Of a stretch of DNA of 64,000 nucleotides, positions 22,334 through 33,110 are shown piece after piece. The notes under the pieces were generated by a model. It made no database searches. It saw nothing but the letters and a program-made list of their open reading frames with translations, and was not told the origin of the DNA. The position numbers and the translations under genes were made by a program. Within the stretch, counting starts at the first letter, position 1. Each line of letters starts with the position of its first letter. Source of the DNA: Odiellus spinosus (Eukaryota > Arthropoda > Arachnida > Opiliones > Phalangiidae); assembly GCA_963920705.1 (NCBI GenBank), contig OY987240.1:8101676-8165675 (forward strand), in the 5' to 3' direction.

Positions 22334-23937
22334 GGGAGTTTGCCGAATGCTTTTCCACCATAGCGAATGATACCAAGACCCCCCATATCGATTTCAACAC
22401 CATGCCCGATGTTCAACCGAACAATTTTTTTAGCCTTGAGATAACCGGAAAGGATGTCGAAGCGGCTATTAAGCGTTTAAAACCCACGACCGTCTGTGGT
22501 AAAGACTCCATCCCAAATTTTATTATTAAGGGTTGTTCTACTTTACTCTTAAAACCATTACTTAATATTTTTAATCTATCGGTGAAAAGTGGCATTTTTC
22601 CAAAAGAGTGGAAAACAGGTGTAATTTCACCAATTTTCAAGAAAGGATTTGTGGGAGATCCTTGTAACTATAGACCCATCACCGTTTTAAATTCTTGCGC
22701 TATGGTTTTTGATTACGTAATGAACAAACATCTTTATGAGTGGTTCAAACTATACTTGCCCGATTCTCAACACGGTTTTGTCAATGGGCGGTCCGTGGAA
22801 ACAAATCTCGCAAGTTTTTCAAACTTTGTAGAGCCTGTAGTGTCAAACCGAGGTCAGGTGGACACTATTTACATCGACCTTTCAAAGGCCTTTGATCGGG
22901 TGTCCCACCCAAGACTACTTGCCAAATTGTCTCATTATGGACTCAGTGGAAAATTGCTACTTTGGGTCGGAGACTACTTAAAAGCTCGCCAAAACTACTT
23001 AAAGGTCAACAGTAACATCACTGCCGTGTCCTTTGTCGCAGTCTGCGGCGTCCCACAAGGTTCTTCATTAGGCCCTCTATTTTTCAACGCGTATATTTCG
23101 GACATACCGCTCCTACTAAAACATTCCAAATTGCTTCAACTAGCGGATGATCATAAACTTTGTAAAAATATAACCTCTCTCAACGATGGGCAGCTTTTAC
23201 AAAACGATCTTAATGAACTTAATAAATGGTGTTTCGAAAATAATATACCTATTAACAACGATAAAACTATAGTTGTATCTTATACTAAAAAAAACATGAT
23301 AACGTTCTTTAACTATAGTATAAATGGCAATATCTTGAAACGCCAAAACATAGTTAAAGATTTGGGCGTAACTTTCGATGCGAAGTTTTCTTTTACTGAA
23401 CACATACGTCAAATCTCGACTAAAGCCAACAAATTATTAGGGGCATCCTATAAAATTGCCAAACAAATAAACTCTCCCCTCTGCTTAGTTACGCTATATA
23501 GGTCTTTGATTATGTCCACTATATTATATTGCTCCATAATATTCAATAGTACCTGTGACACTAACTTAAAAAAACTAGAAAATATTCAAAAGAAGTTTTT
23601 TTATATTTATACCTCTATTAAAAACTCAATAGATAATGAAACGTATAATGATTTTTTAAAAAAATATAAAATCGAGTCAATTTCCAATAACTTAATTAAA
23701 CGAGATATAAAATTTGCCAATAATCTATTAACTCACAAATACCATTGTTCTGAACTTCTCGAATGTATGTCACTAAACGCCAATATGCGTCGAAATAGGA
23801 CCAGAAATACTTTTTATACAAATTCCCACTCTTCTAAAATTATGAAAAGAGTAATGTTTAATATTAATAATTTTGGGTCTGCAAACGATATTTTCTTTAA
23901 ACTAATACCAATCCGCCATATAAAACTTAAACTGTAG
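22261..23937 (+). CDS. LINE reverse transcriptase, 5'-truncated ORF2
   Basis: The frame is open from 22261; the first ATG at 22402 is internal to the original ORF2. RT motifs in order are GKDSIPNFIIK, PIFKKG...NYRPITVL, QHGFVNGRSVETNL, DLSKAFDRVSH, GVPQGSSLGP and the catalytic box LADDHKL, where F/YADD is usual. The last codons run through a thumb and C-terminal region without an RNase H-like domain. No endonuclease is present in this copy. The frame is undamaged over about 550 codons, which argues for a recent insertion although the copy is dead on arrival. Confidence 0.88.
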   Translation, partial: VYESRQSINLIKDGELLKRNDDIAREFAECFSTIANDTKTPHIDFNTMPDVQPNNFFSLEITGKDVEAAIKRLKPTTVCGKDSIPNFIIKGCSTLLLKPLLNIFNLSVKSGIFPKEWKTGVISPIFKKGFVGDPCNYRPITVLNSCAMVFDYVMNKHLYEWFKLYLPDSQHGFVNGRSVETNLASFSNFVEPVVSNRGQVDTIYIDLSKAFDRVSHPRLLAKLSHYGLSGKLLLWVGDYLKARQNYLKVNSNITAVSFVAVCGVPQGSSLGPLFFNAYISDIPLLLKHSKLLQLADDHKLCKNITSLNDGQLLQNDLNELNKWCFENNIPINNDKTIVVSYTKKNMITFFNYSINGNILKRQNIVKDLGVTFDAKFSFTEHIRQISTKANKLLGASYKIAKQINSPLCLVTLYRSLIMSTILYCSIIFNSTCDTNLKKLENIQKKFFYIYTSIKNSIDNETYNDFLKKYKIESISNNLIKRDIKFANNLLTHKYHCSELLECMSLNANMRRNRTRNTFYTNSHSSKIMKRVMFNINNFGSANDIFFKLIPIRHIKLKL

Positions 23938-23947
23938 TTTTTTTTAT

Positions 23948-23990
<43 letters not shown>

Positions 23991-24229
23991 TCTGGATTTT
24001 AATTTTAAATTTGTATAAATTCTTTTATTTTTATATATATTTTTTTTATTTTTTTTATTCTCTGACGATCTCAATATCGAAGGATTTTTCTTTGCTTGCT
24101 AATTTGTAATCATGGCGGATTGGTTATACAACTGGTTATATAAGTGACTTCCTTTTACAGTGTATTAACTTGCTGGTTCTTGTAACTGTTTTAATGCACT
24201 TTAAATAAAATTCAATTCAATTCAATATA
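22261..24229 (+). mobile_element. 5'-truncated non-LTR retrotransposon (Jockey/CR1-like LINE)
   Basis: The element starts inside the pol ORF, with the endonuclease domain missing, and ends in a 3' tail of AATTC units (TAAATAAAATTCAATTCAATTC, near 24206-24229). A run of about 34 T bases interrupts the 3' UTR near 23949. The RT ORF is intact. AT microsatellite follows directly, so no TSD can be read. Confidence 0.88.
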
Positions 24230-24431
24230 TAATATATATATATTATATATATATTATATTATATATAAATTTTATATTATATATATTATATTATATATAT
24301 ATATATATTATATATTATATATATTATATTATATATATATATTATATATTATATATATTATATTATATATAAATTTTATATTATATATATATATTATATT
24401 ATATATATTATATATATATTATATATATTAA

Positions 24432-24462
<31 letters not shown>

Positions 24463-24568
24463 ATATAAATTTTATATTATATATATGTATTATATATTAT
24501 ATATTATATATATTTATATTTTATATTATATGTATATATATATTATATATATATATATTTTATATTAT

Positions 24569-24615
<47 letters not shown>

Positions 24616-24745
24616 AATAAATATATATATATGTATATATAAATAAATATATATATATATGTATATATAAATAAATATATATATGTATATATAAATAAAT
24701 ATATATGTGTATATATATTATATATATTATATATAAAATTTTCGA
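24226..24745. repeat. AT dinucleotide / TATATA palindromic satellite
   Basis: About 520 bases of almost pure A and T, with TATATTATATATA modules, form many self-complementary stretches. No gene is present. Confidence 0.95.
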
Positions 24746-25639
24746 GGCTAGCTAATTTTACATTTCAGGGCGACGAAATATTAAGGTAAAATGATAAACA
24801 TTTAGAACAAGGAATCAGAGAATTCAAATTACAAAATAATGCGAATAGAAAGCCAAGGTGTTAAATAATTTTCAATTTCTTTTTCTTCTAATCTTAAAAG
24901 TACAGGTAACTCGATCGGACATTAATTAGAATAACCAATATTATCATTTAAATCACAATATTCCCCCAAATTAATTATTTCCTGGCATCCCTTATCCAAA
25001 TTATTAGTAATTTTAACGATCGACTGAAGAATGCGCCTTGGGACTCGAAACGTCAATCGTAAATTTTTACTGTAATTACCATACGGTTTTCTCTGTAAAA
25101 AAATCATAATTTCAATAAATATATCGTTTTATTCGTTACATAAATTTATCGAATTTTACTGTCACAACAGCCATGCACCGTAGAAACTATAGTTAAAGGA
25201 ATATAAACTTGAGAATTGCCCGTACAATGTTTTATGGACGTGTTTAATCGAGCTCAAAGTGAGGTAACTCTACTTCCGGTCGTTCTCTAGCTATTGGCGC
25301 CACCGAGTGACCACGCGAGAAGACATTGACGAGCAGTCGATAAAAATTCTAAAGATTAAATAATAGACTGCGTTTTTACTATAGTAGATGAACCAAAAAT
25401 ATTACACGCTGACTTTAGCGTGAAACGCGTCTTGTGATCTCCAGGCTAGATGTAGTTGGATTTCTACAAAGGTAGTCTTGATAAATTGGCTAAATAAGGG
25501 CTAAATTAGCCTTTCTTATATCCCTAGTATTCTCGATTGGTTGAAGTAAGTTTACGCGTCACGAGGAGACACAGTGAGGGGATAACTAGCTTTGTACCTA
25601 CTGACAATAGAAGGTTGGATTGATTACGAGAAAACTCGA
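24746..25639. other. No gene seen
   Basis: No coding frame or repeat family was recognised. Local GC rises at 25260-25330 without an obvious gene. Confidence 0.35.
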
Positions 25640-25745
25640 GGTCAACTCCTAAATGATCGACAAGAGTCCACTTAAAGGACTCCCAAATGATCGACGAAGG
25701 ATCCACTTGATGGACACCCAAATGATCGACAACCAAATAATCGAC
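25640..25745. mobile_element. Foldback element B, fragment B3
   Basis: Four CCCAAATGATCGAC-type units match the left arm of B1 and B2. There is no right arm. The fragment abuts the Copia RNase H remnant. Confidence 0.7.
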
Positions 25746-26337
25746 TTACATTGTTGCAAAACCCAGGAGTAAAACATTGTAAATATCTCACTCGCGTATT
25801 ACAATATGTTTGTACAACAGCTGACTATGGACTAAATTATAATTCCTCATCGAACTTTAATAAAAACGCGTATTCTGACGCATCTTGGGCATCAGACATT
25901 GATAACAGAAAATCGACTACCGGATATATCGTAAATAATATTGGGAAAAACCCTATCCACTGGAGGGCTATAAAACAGACCAACATAGCTTTATCAACTA
26001 TGGAGTCCGAGTACATTGCTCTAGCAGAAGCGGCGCGAGAAATAACTTGGATTACGAGAATAATCAAAGAACTTTGTAAACTTTGTGATCAAAACGATTG
26101 AAGAAAACCCAAAATTTACTGTGATAATCAAGCAGCTATATTCTCCTCTGAAAATCGAATTGAGAATAATCGCTCTAAACATGTGGATATTAAATATCAT
26201 TTCATACGCGAATGTATTGAACGTAACGAATTCGATATTGAATATGTTAAAACGGATAATAATATAGCTGATATTTTCACTAAAATTCTCCCTAAAAGAA
26301 AATTTGTTGAATTTTGTTTATTAATGAATTTAAAATA
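25746..26337 (+). pseudogene. Copia RNase H / pol C-terminus, frameshifted
   Basis: The first frame (to 26101) has SDASWASDIDNRKSTTGY and STMESEYIALAEAARE, which are Copia RNase H motifs. A frameshift near 26100 moves the remainder (YCDNQAAI, KHVDIKYHFIRE, NNIADIFTK) to another frame that stops at about 26337. This copy is distinct from both Copia copies at the window start. Everything upstream of the RNase H domain is absent. Confidence 0.85.
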
Positions 26338-26427
26338 ATTATGTTAAAATATGAAAATAATAATAATAACAAAATATAAAATAATTGTATTAACAAAATA
26401 ATAATAATGTATAAGTATGGAAGAGTT

Positions 26428-26664
26428 TGTTATATGTATACTTATTACATATACATTTACTTATGGTACTAATAGACGGATATGACGTCAGAGGTCTAAA
26501 TTAAGATCAACACTACTTGTATAGATTAGTTGTTCCCTAGAAAGTGAAGCTGTCGGTCGTCAGTAATTTTATAATAAAACTTTAACTAAAATATTAATTA
26601 AACTTTAACAATGCAAATATGATTTTTGTTTATTTCACAACGAATTTAAAGTTTAAATTCTACA
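26428..26664 (+). repeat. Probable 3' LTR of the Copia remnant
   Basis: A purine-rich GGAAGAG tract precedes TGTTATATG at 26428. A CTACA end is taken at 26664, though an earlier CACA near 26637 is an alternative. The right boundary is uncertain because no second LTR is present for comparison. Confidence 0.4.
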
Positions 26665-26684
26665 ACTCCCACTCTGGGAGAACG

Positions 26685-26810
26685 GGGGTAGAGATGTTTC
26701 GTGGTAAAATGTTGTCACGTGGGTAAAACGGATCCTTTATGAGACGCGTAGTAGCCGACGACGCTAGTGACCACGTGACAACAGTTTACCTCGAGAATTT
26801 GCTATCCCCC
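26685..26810. repeat. Imperfect inverted repeat around GTTGTCACGTGG
   Basis: GTAAAATGTTGTCACGTGG (near 26704) pairs with CCACGTGACAACAGTTTAC (near 26771). Outer bases GGGGGTAG and CTATCCCCC also pair. It adjoins the decayed transposase at 26802, and could be a terminal repeat of the same or another element. Confidence 0.55.
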
Positions 26811-27574
26811 TTTAATTTTTTTCATCTTTTTGGTCTTTTTCCTAGAATTGTCATCACATTCTTTAGATTTAGGAACTGATTTAATACTATTCAAATATTT
26901 CATTCTTATACAAATTCTAATCTTTACAAAACTTTGAATAATTTCAATAGGAACGAGACCATTTTCTTGAAAGATTTTTTGACTTATGTTTTTTACAATA
27001 TTGCATTCATTAGTTAACAGTTTATTAGGCAAATATTTTAGGAATACCTGGTCAAATTTTTTAATTTCCTGAGAAAAAAAATTAGAAGGCACTGTGTATC
27101 CACCGTACGACAAAAACTTTGCCCACGATGGTAAAGTATAGTTATGATCTTTCTTTTCCTTATCTACTAGATCTAAATTAGGATAACTCTTACAGTGCTT
27201 TTTGCTACCCAACCCGCAAGGTACCCTAACCCATTCTCTTCTAATTTAGTGTATTAATTTTCTAGTATTTCACCGTCATTTACATCATTGGGTCTTTTAA
27301 CATTAGCGGCTGACTTGGAAATATAAATATTGTTACTATTCAATAATGAAGAACTCGCACCAAGAGGTTGCATTGGTTGTGCCTTCTGGGGACTTCTTAC
27401 TTTAATTTCACTTGATTTAGAAAAATCAAAAGTGTCCGGTTCAGGATCTACTAGCGTCTCGTTTTCTAAATTAGCGGATTTAAGAGCTTTCGATACTAAA
27501 TACTCATCACAGTTTTGGTCAATAGTATTGCAATTATTACTTAATATTCCTGGATTTTTCCCCATTATTATCAC
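26802..27574 (-). pseudogene. Decayed P-element/THAP9-like transposase C-terminus
   Basis: Two minus-strand frames (27254-27574 and 26802-27212) are separated by an in-frame stop at 27254-27256 and a frameshift near 27212. The intervening sequence still encodes LGYLAGWVAK, and the second frame continues with CKSYPNL, LSYGGYTVPS and a VKIRICIRMKYLN segment, followed by a lysine-rich end. I associate this pattern (AGYVA box, a Ggl..Ps box, a basic helix RxRxxxRxKxxN) with P-element-like transposases, but the assignment is from memory of the family and was not tested. The upstream frame is serine/asparagine-rich linker-like sequence. No catalytic residues are covered. Confidence 0.5.
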
Positions 27575-29078
27575 GCGAATCCTACTAAGGGCATTAATAT
27601 AAATAGATAAGATATTAGAAGAGGTATTAGAATATCTGATAATAATAAGAAGATCTTGTACAGATACTACAAAATTCGATTACACCATGCCTGTATGTTA
27701 TGCCTTGCCTCCACCATGTAGTTATATCTTGGTTTACGAATGGTATTTGTGTTAAAACCATTCATTACATTATCCTTCCTATCCGAACAAAATCTGAACT
27801 TGGAAAAAATGACAAACTATTAACTTACTAATTATTTTCCGGCGTCAAACATCCAAATTCTTCAGCCTGGAACAGAGAGCCTAAAACAAATGGCTTCCCG
27901 CGTAAACCGTAAAAGTTGTCTGCTTCAGAGGGCTCGTGATGACGTTAAATAACAGCCAATGAAAAATCGTTAAAAGTCGAAGAGTAAACGCGCCCGATTA
28001 GCCAACCTATTATAGCAAAATATTTCCACGAACCTTGCCTTGGGCCTCTTGCCCTCTTCCTTCTCCGAGCATTGAGTGGCGCCTTCTAACTTTAGTCATA
28101 ATTTAAATAATTAAATTTATTTTGAATTTATAATTTTATTTAAATAACATATTATAATATTCGAAGACGAATGATATTTTATTATATAATTTATTTAAAC
28201 AATAATTAAAGTTAAAAAAAAATATGGTAAAACAAATATAGTAAAACATTAGCTTAACGCCGCTGGGCGCTGGCTGTGCGTGATAGCGGTAGTATCGAGT
28301 TTGTTCCACTAAGCCTTTGTATAACAAAATTAAACGTGATGTTACGGTATATTAAAGGCCAAATGGAAAAAATAACTTGGAAAATGCACAATTCCCACAT
28401 TTTAAAATGGAAATAAACAAAAATAACACCCTTACTTAGGTATTTTGGTAAAGATATTATAATTTAAAGTAGGAAAGGCGAGAAAAATGATGGCGTCAGG
28501 ACGATAGCTTTCCGCGGCTCTCTGGCTTATTCCACTTACTAAATTCAGTGGGTATAAAGCTAAAGGGGTGTTTTTTTCCCCATCCCAGAATAAATGTAGG
28601 GAGCGGAGGTCGTCTTTCAGCGCGCAGTGTAGTTTCAATCTGCTTGTTTAGCCCGGCTGTGATTCGTTTTTGTTAGAGCCACGTGAAATTTCAATGCGTA
28701 CAAAGTTACCGCCTCGGTTTTTGGGGACGGTTTGTAGGAGGTAGGCTCCCGTAGTAATGGTGGGTTATTGAAGAGTAGGAGGTTCCTTGAGTGTCGGCGC
28801 CTTTCACGCTACCAGTTTTATTAATTAGAGGGCGTAACCTCGGTACGTGATTCGTCACTTGGAAAGTGATGAACAGAATAGAATTCTCCTGATTCTCCTC
28901 ATCCTCCTCATTCTCCTCCTCTCCCAAAACTCAATCTCTAAGAGAGACAAACTTTGCTGGGATTTTGGCACTATCACAAATAGCAAGTGTTTCGCTATGG
29001 CGCGAAACACTAATGAATTTTCCGCGTTGAAATTTCAACGAAATAAACGCGACAAATCTTTGATATGAACCAAAATTT
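27575..29078. other. No gene recognised
   Basis: Short frames on both strands (63-90 codons) overlap one another and show no domain. A hydrophobic leucine/isoleucine run at 28880-28930 comes from a CTCCTCATT repeat and is not evidence of a membrane protein. Confidence 0.35.
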
Positions 29079-29086
29079 GTTTAATC

Positions 29087-29620
29087 TAGAGCTCGGAATT
29101 CGTATAATTTTTATTAATTGGATAAATCTACTAAATGCTGATGTATATTATTTGTTTGAATAAAAATAGACTATTTTTCATTCGAGTTAACTTATTCGAA
29201 GATAAAGTAAAAAAAACGTTTTCCATATCCGTTTTTATCTAAAAATGGCCTAATCTTAGAATATTATCCGCGTTATACATTCGGATAAAACGCATTCAAA
29301 ATTTATTTTCGTGAAAAATAACGAATAAAAAGATGATTTAAAATCTTAGTTTCGTCGTTTTATTTATATTCTTCGAATTAAAAGTTAATTTGAAATATTT
29401 TTCTTATATTTTAGACTAATTCTGGAAAGGCGAATGTTTCTTATGAAAACGAGTAATTTGTAGGTAGATAAAGCGCCAAGGCTTATCTTTGGGTAAAACT
29501 TTGAACAATTATACCAATATAGAAATTTTATTGTTTTAGTTACAAACAATTTATCCGAAAATAAAATATCTGAAAATATAGGAATAATAGAAGATAATGG
29601 ATATCCGATTCTGAGCTCTA
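29087..29620. mobile_element. hAT-like MITE, family C copy C1, 8-bp TSD
   Basis: The termini TAGAGCTCGGAATTCG and the reverse complement TAGAGCTCAGAATCGG are inverted repeats. Perfect 8-base direct repeats GTTTAATC flank the element (29079-29086 and 29621-29628). It is 534 bases long and non-coding. An 8-base TSD with a T/CA-type terminus fits the hAT superfamily, but family membership is inference. Confidence 0.85.
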
Positions 29621-29699
29621 GTTTAATCTGTTGAGCCCAAAATGATTAAGAAAAGCATTGAATTTGGAAGTTATTAACGTTGTTTTTTCATTCTCGCAG

Positions 29700-30018
29700 C
29701 CTGCAAGCTCTGATCGAAGCTGATATCATGGGGCGGTTAGAGAAGTTCGAGATTTGGACGGTAAGCGAAAGTTTCTTGAGACACCCGATTCCTCTGAAGA
29801 AACATGACTGGTTCTCAATCAGGATCGTCTGCTTCGTACTACTATTGGGTTATCTCATTTCGGCCCCGGCTTTCTTCTTGAAACTCAAATATCTTTGCCA
29901 GATTCAAACGAGAAAGTTGCGTTTTCATTATAGTCACAACCAAGATTTCAATCATTTACTGGGTTTTTCGCCAGTAATTATTTGTTTTTTACTACAACTT
30001 AATACATATGCCTATTAA
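29700..30018 (+). CDS. Orphan terminal exon of an ionotropic receptor (IR)
   Basis: An acceptor (TTTTTTCATTCTCGCAG) precedes 106 codons to a TAA. The peptide LQALIEADIMGRLEKFEIW leads to a charged loop, then a hydrophobic helix (IRIVCFVLLLGYLISAPAFFL). This is the arrangement of the end of the ligand-binding S2 lobe and the last membrane helix (M4) of insect IRs, and it parallels the last exon of the complete IR at 39943-40246. It starts with one base of a split codon, so the previous exon should end in phase 2. No such exon was recognised upstream, where C1 lies only 80 bases away. It is either a relic or the end of a gene whose upstream part has been displaced. Confidence 0.55.
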
Positions 30019-30270
30019 ATTAAAATGTTATTGGTGTTAGCGAAAGCTTTCGTGTCGTTATCTCGACCCTTTTGTCAGCTTCCTTACTCTTATTGGTGTA
30101 CGCTACTCGTCAAATCTCAATACGGAGAAATTGAGACATAAATTTAGATTCAGCGCTCGCAATTATGAATAAAATAATCAAATTTATACTAAACATTATT
30201 CTACCATTACCAATTTCAGATTAGAGATAATTCGGGTCAATTATATTGTTAGTTTAGCCTTCAACAGTTA

Positions 30271-31262
30271 TAGCTCGGAATTAAATAAAATCTACTAGAT
30301 TCTGATGTATATTATATAATTGATTAAAAATACACTATTTTTTAATTCGAGTTAACCCGAAGATAAGAAATTTGGCACTTTATCTACGAATAAATTACTC
30401 GTTTTCAATCGTATAAAAATGGATAAGAAACATTCCAGAACTAGTCTCAAATATAAGAAAAATGATTTGGGTCCACTTGATCGACTCCCAAATGATCGAC
30501 AAGAGGTTCACTTGATCGACACCCAAATGATCGACTCACAATTGATAGACTCCCAAATGATCGACAAAAGGTCCACTTGATCGACTCCCAAATGATCGAC
30601 AAAGGGTCCACTTGATCGACTCCCAAACGATCGACAAAGGGATCAAATGATTGATGCCTAATCCCAAATTACCGACAACAAAGGGTGCATTTGATCGTTT
30701 CCCAATTGGTCAACTTCGTAATAAAGATTATAAATAGATTAACCAACCTAACCTAACCTAACCTAACCAATCTAACCTAACCTAAAAAGTACTCTGACCC
30801 CATTTTCACGGAATAATTATTATTTGAATTAGTTCTTATTTATATACCATAATTTAACCTTTAATAGTTTCTTGCAAAAAAACTTTGACCTATACTCGTT
30901 ACTCGCTAAAAAACTGGGCTGTCGATCAATTGGAATGGCTTGTCGATCAAATGGGAGTCGCTCAAATGGGAGTCGATCAAACGGTAGTCGATCAAACGGA
31001 CTCCTTGTCGATCAATTGGAAGTCGAGCAAATGAACCAAAGCCAAGAAGATTATTTCAAATTGACTTTTAATACGAAGAATAGAAAAAAAACGACGAAAC
31101 TAAGATTTTCAATCATCTTTTTATTCGTTTTTTTTCACGAAAATAAATTTTGAATTTTTTATCCGAACGTATAACGCGGATAATATTCTAAGATAAGGCC
31201 TTTTTTTGATAAAAACGGATACGGATTACATTTTTGTTTTACTTTATCTTCGGGTAAATTAC
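30271..31262. mobile_element. Family C, copy C2, internal segment inverted, carries B2
   Basis: 30271-30350 matches the left end of C1 in the same orientation (AGCTCGGAATT, TGATGTATATTAT). From CCGAAGATAAG (30356) onward the sequence matches C1 in reverse complement, up to TTTATCTTCGGG (31243-31254). The segment between the two CGAAGATAA-type inverted repeats is therefore flipped relative to C1. Element B2 is inserted within it. The right end is not recognisable. Confidence 0.75.
30463..31043. mobile_element. Foldback element B, copy B2, with occupied/empty site pair
   Basis: It is nearly identical to B1 but carries about 110 extra bases in its CCTAA-rich core, including a four-unit CCTAA tract at 30748-30770. 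Flanks AAGAAAAA (30455-30462) and AAGAAGAT (31044-31051) are an 8-base TSD with two changes. C1 shows the unoccupied site once, as TTTTTCTT near 29398-29405 on the opposite strand, confirming the boundaries. Confidence 0.88.
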
Positions 31263-31271
31263 TGTTTTCCA

Positions 31272-31560
31272 TTTGTTTTAAAGCATCTTAACTGAGGTTT
31301 TGGAAAAACCTATTAAACTAACCTGATGTTTAAAACTATAAGAATAAAAGACAAAAGTTCTATGTATTTTGAAGTCAAGCTTCCTTCTCCAGAAATAAAG
31401 TGTTGTTTTTGATTCAATCTCTCTCTAAAATAAACTGTTAATAGTTTATTCCATCTTGAATTGTCATCGCGTACTTAATTAGGCTTCCCGTTATCTATAT
31501 ATCTCGAATTTGGGAGATTAAGGTAACCAAAGGTCGCGGGTATAGCAAACTCGAGACGCA
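31272..31560. repeat. Dispersed repeat H, copy 1
   Basis: The block from AAAACCTATTAAACTAACC through TCTAATTTGGGAGATTA-like sequence is shared with 42200-42500 in the same orientation. A related downstream block (AAGAAAATAATAGGCGACG) occurs at 35570 and 42550. No coding capacity is seen. Confidence 0.6.
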
Positions 31561-31595
31561 ATGAACTATAATTAACTACGAACAAAATTTTTGTT

Positions 31596-32648
31596 ACCTC
31601 CCCGACTGAACTTTAGTTCAGGGGGAGGTTTTACACTGGCCGTGTCTGTGTGTCTGTGTGTCTGTGGGTCTGTGTGTCCGTGTGTCCGTGTGTCACTTCC
31701 TGTGTAAGCGGATATCCTGTGTAACCGGAAATCACGTGACCTAGCTCATGGAGCCAAAAGTCTAGAGACGTAATCATACCAGCTTATCGTTCAATTCCGT
31801 GGAATTACCTCCTTTAAGCGTGGCTGCCACATAGAGTTTCAGGTGTCGTGCAAAGACATACAACAGGACGTCTCCCATTGCACATCATCGCCTTCCGCTT
31901 ACGGTCGAACCTCGATGCTGAACAGCCGAAGGCGATTACAAGCAGTGGGACGTCTCCCACTGTCATAATCACCTCCGACCGTCCCCACAACAAGGTCCAA
32001 ACCTCCAGTTTCCGATCTCAGCGTTCCATACTAGCGAGGCGTCCCCCACTAGTACAGTTCACATCAACCTTCCACTGACTCCAAACATCGCCCCACCAAT
32101 GGGTAAATTGCGTCGCCAAGCGCCTAGAGATCAAGAATCAGCAAGACATTGAAAGGGGGGGGTTTTCCCCCTAACTTCATGGCCATCACGCACGGTTACT
32201 TCGATTAATATAGCCCTTCGAAAGGTTTATATAGTATCTTTTTGGAACGAATGCAAATTAGCCTCATGGGGTGATTTTGTTTGATATTGTTTAGGGAAAT
32301 GAAACGCAATATTAATTTATATTATAATTAAAAATATTAAAATGGTTCATCTTAATCTAATTAATTAGAAAGTCGAAAAATTAATTTAAAATTCGAGATA
32401 GTTTAGAAGTTATTTGAGAATTTATGCAAAAATTTAAAGAAATTTGACCGATTAATGGCAGTTTTAGTTGGCAGCATGCGCCTAAGCTATTTTCCATATA
32501 TATCATTTACTCGAAAAAGCAAAGGTATAACGGGCAGTATAGGCTTATCTCTGGTGCAAACTTGGGGTGGATTGAAGAACTTAAATAAAGGTGCGTTTAC
32601 ACGGGTATGGAAGATTGAAACAACATAATTTAGATAAGAGATAAGACA
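31596..32648 (+). repeat. Dispersed repeat D, copy 2
   Basis: This is the inverted counterpart of 8088-8928 and starts at the hairpin 31596-31629, followed by TGTGTCTGTG repeats. It contains about 200 extra bases between 31900 and 32200. The AT-rich end (32400-32648) still aligns, including TTTTCCATATAT and CAAAGGTATAA. Confidence 0.7.
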
Positions 32649-33110
32649 ATAATAACTTCGATTATACTCGGTGAATTTTTAACCAGTTCAAGGGGAATTG
32701 GTGTATAAGATTTGAAGCTGAGGCGGATTTATGCATAATGTTAAACCACTTAAGAAAAATGATAGTCGTGAAAACTCTCCTCGAACAGAAGTAGAGTAGG
32801 TTTCCAGTGTATTTGTGACACGTGTAAAATCGAGTTCGCCAGCACGCGAGTATGTGTAGACCACTAAATTTGAAGTCGGAAACCTCTTTACGCATGGAAA
32901 ATATCAATGTGATTTTTTTTGATATTCTTGGGAGAATCAGCTTCATGTATGGGGAAATATCGTAATCTTCTGGCAAACTTGCAAACAGTGGCGTATTTGG
33001 TTTTAATTACTGGCACGGATTTTCAAATTAATTTTTTTATAATTTTCGCGCGTTTCGCAAATTTATTTCGTGCGAAATTGTGTACATGCGCAGAGCGAAC
33101 CAGGTTAACG

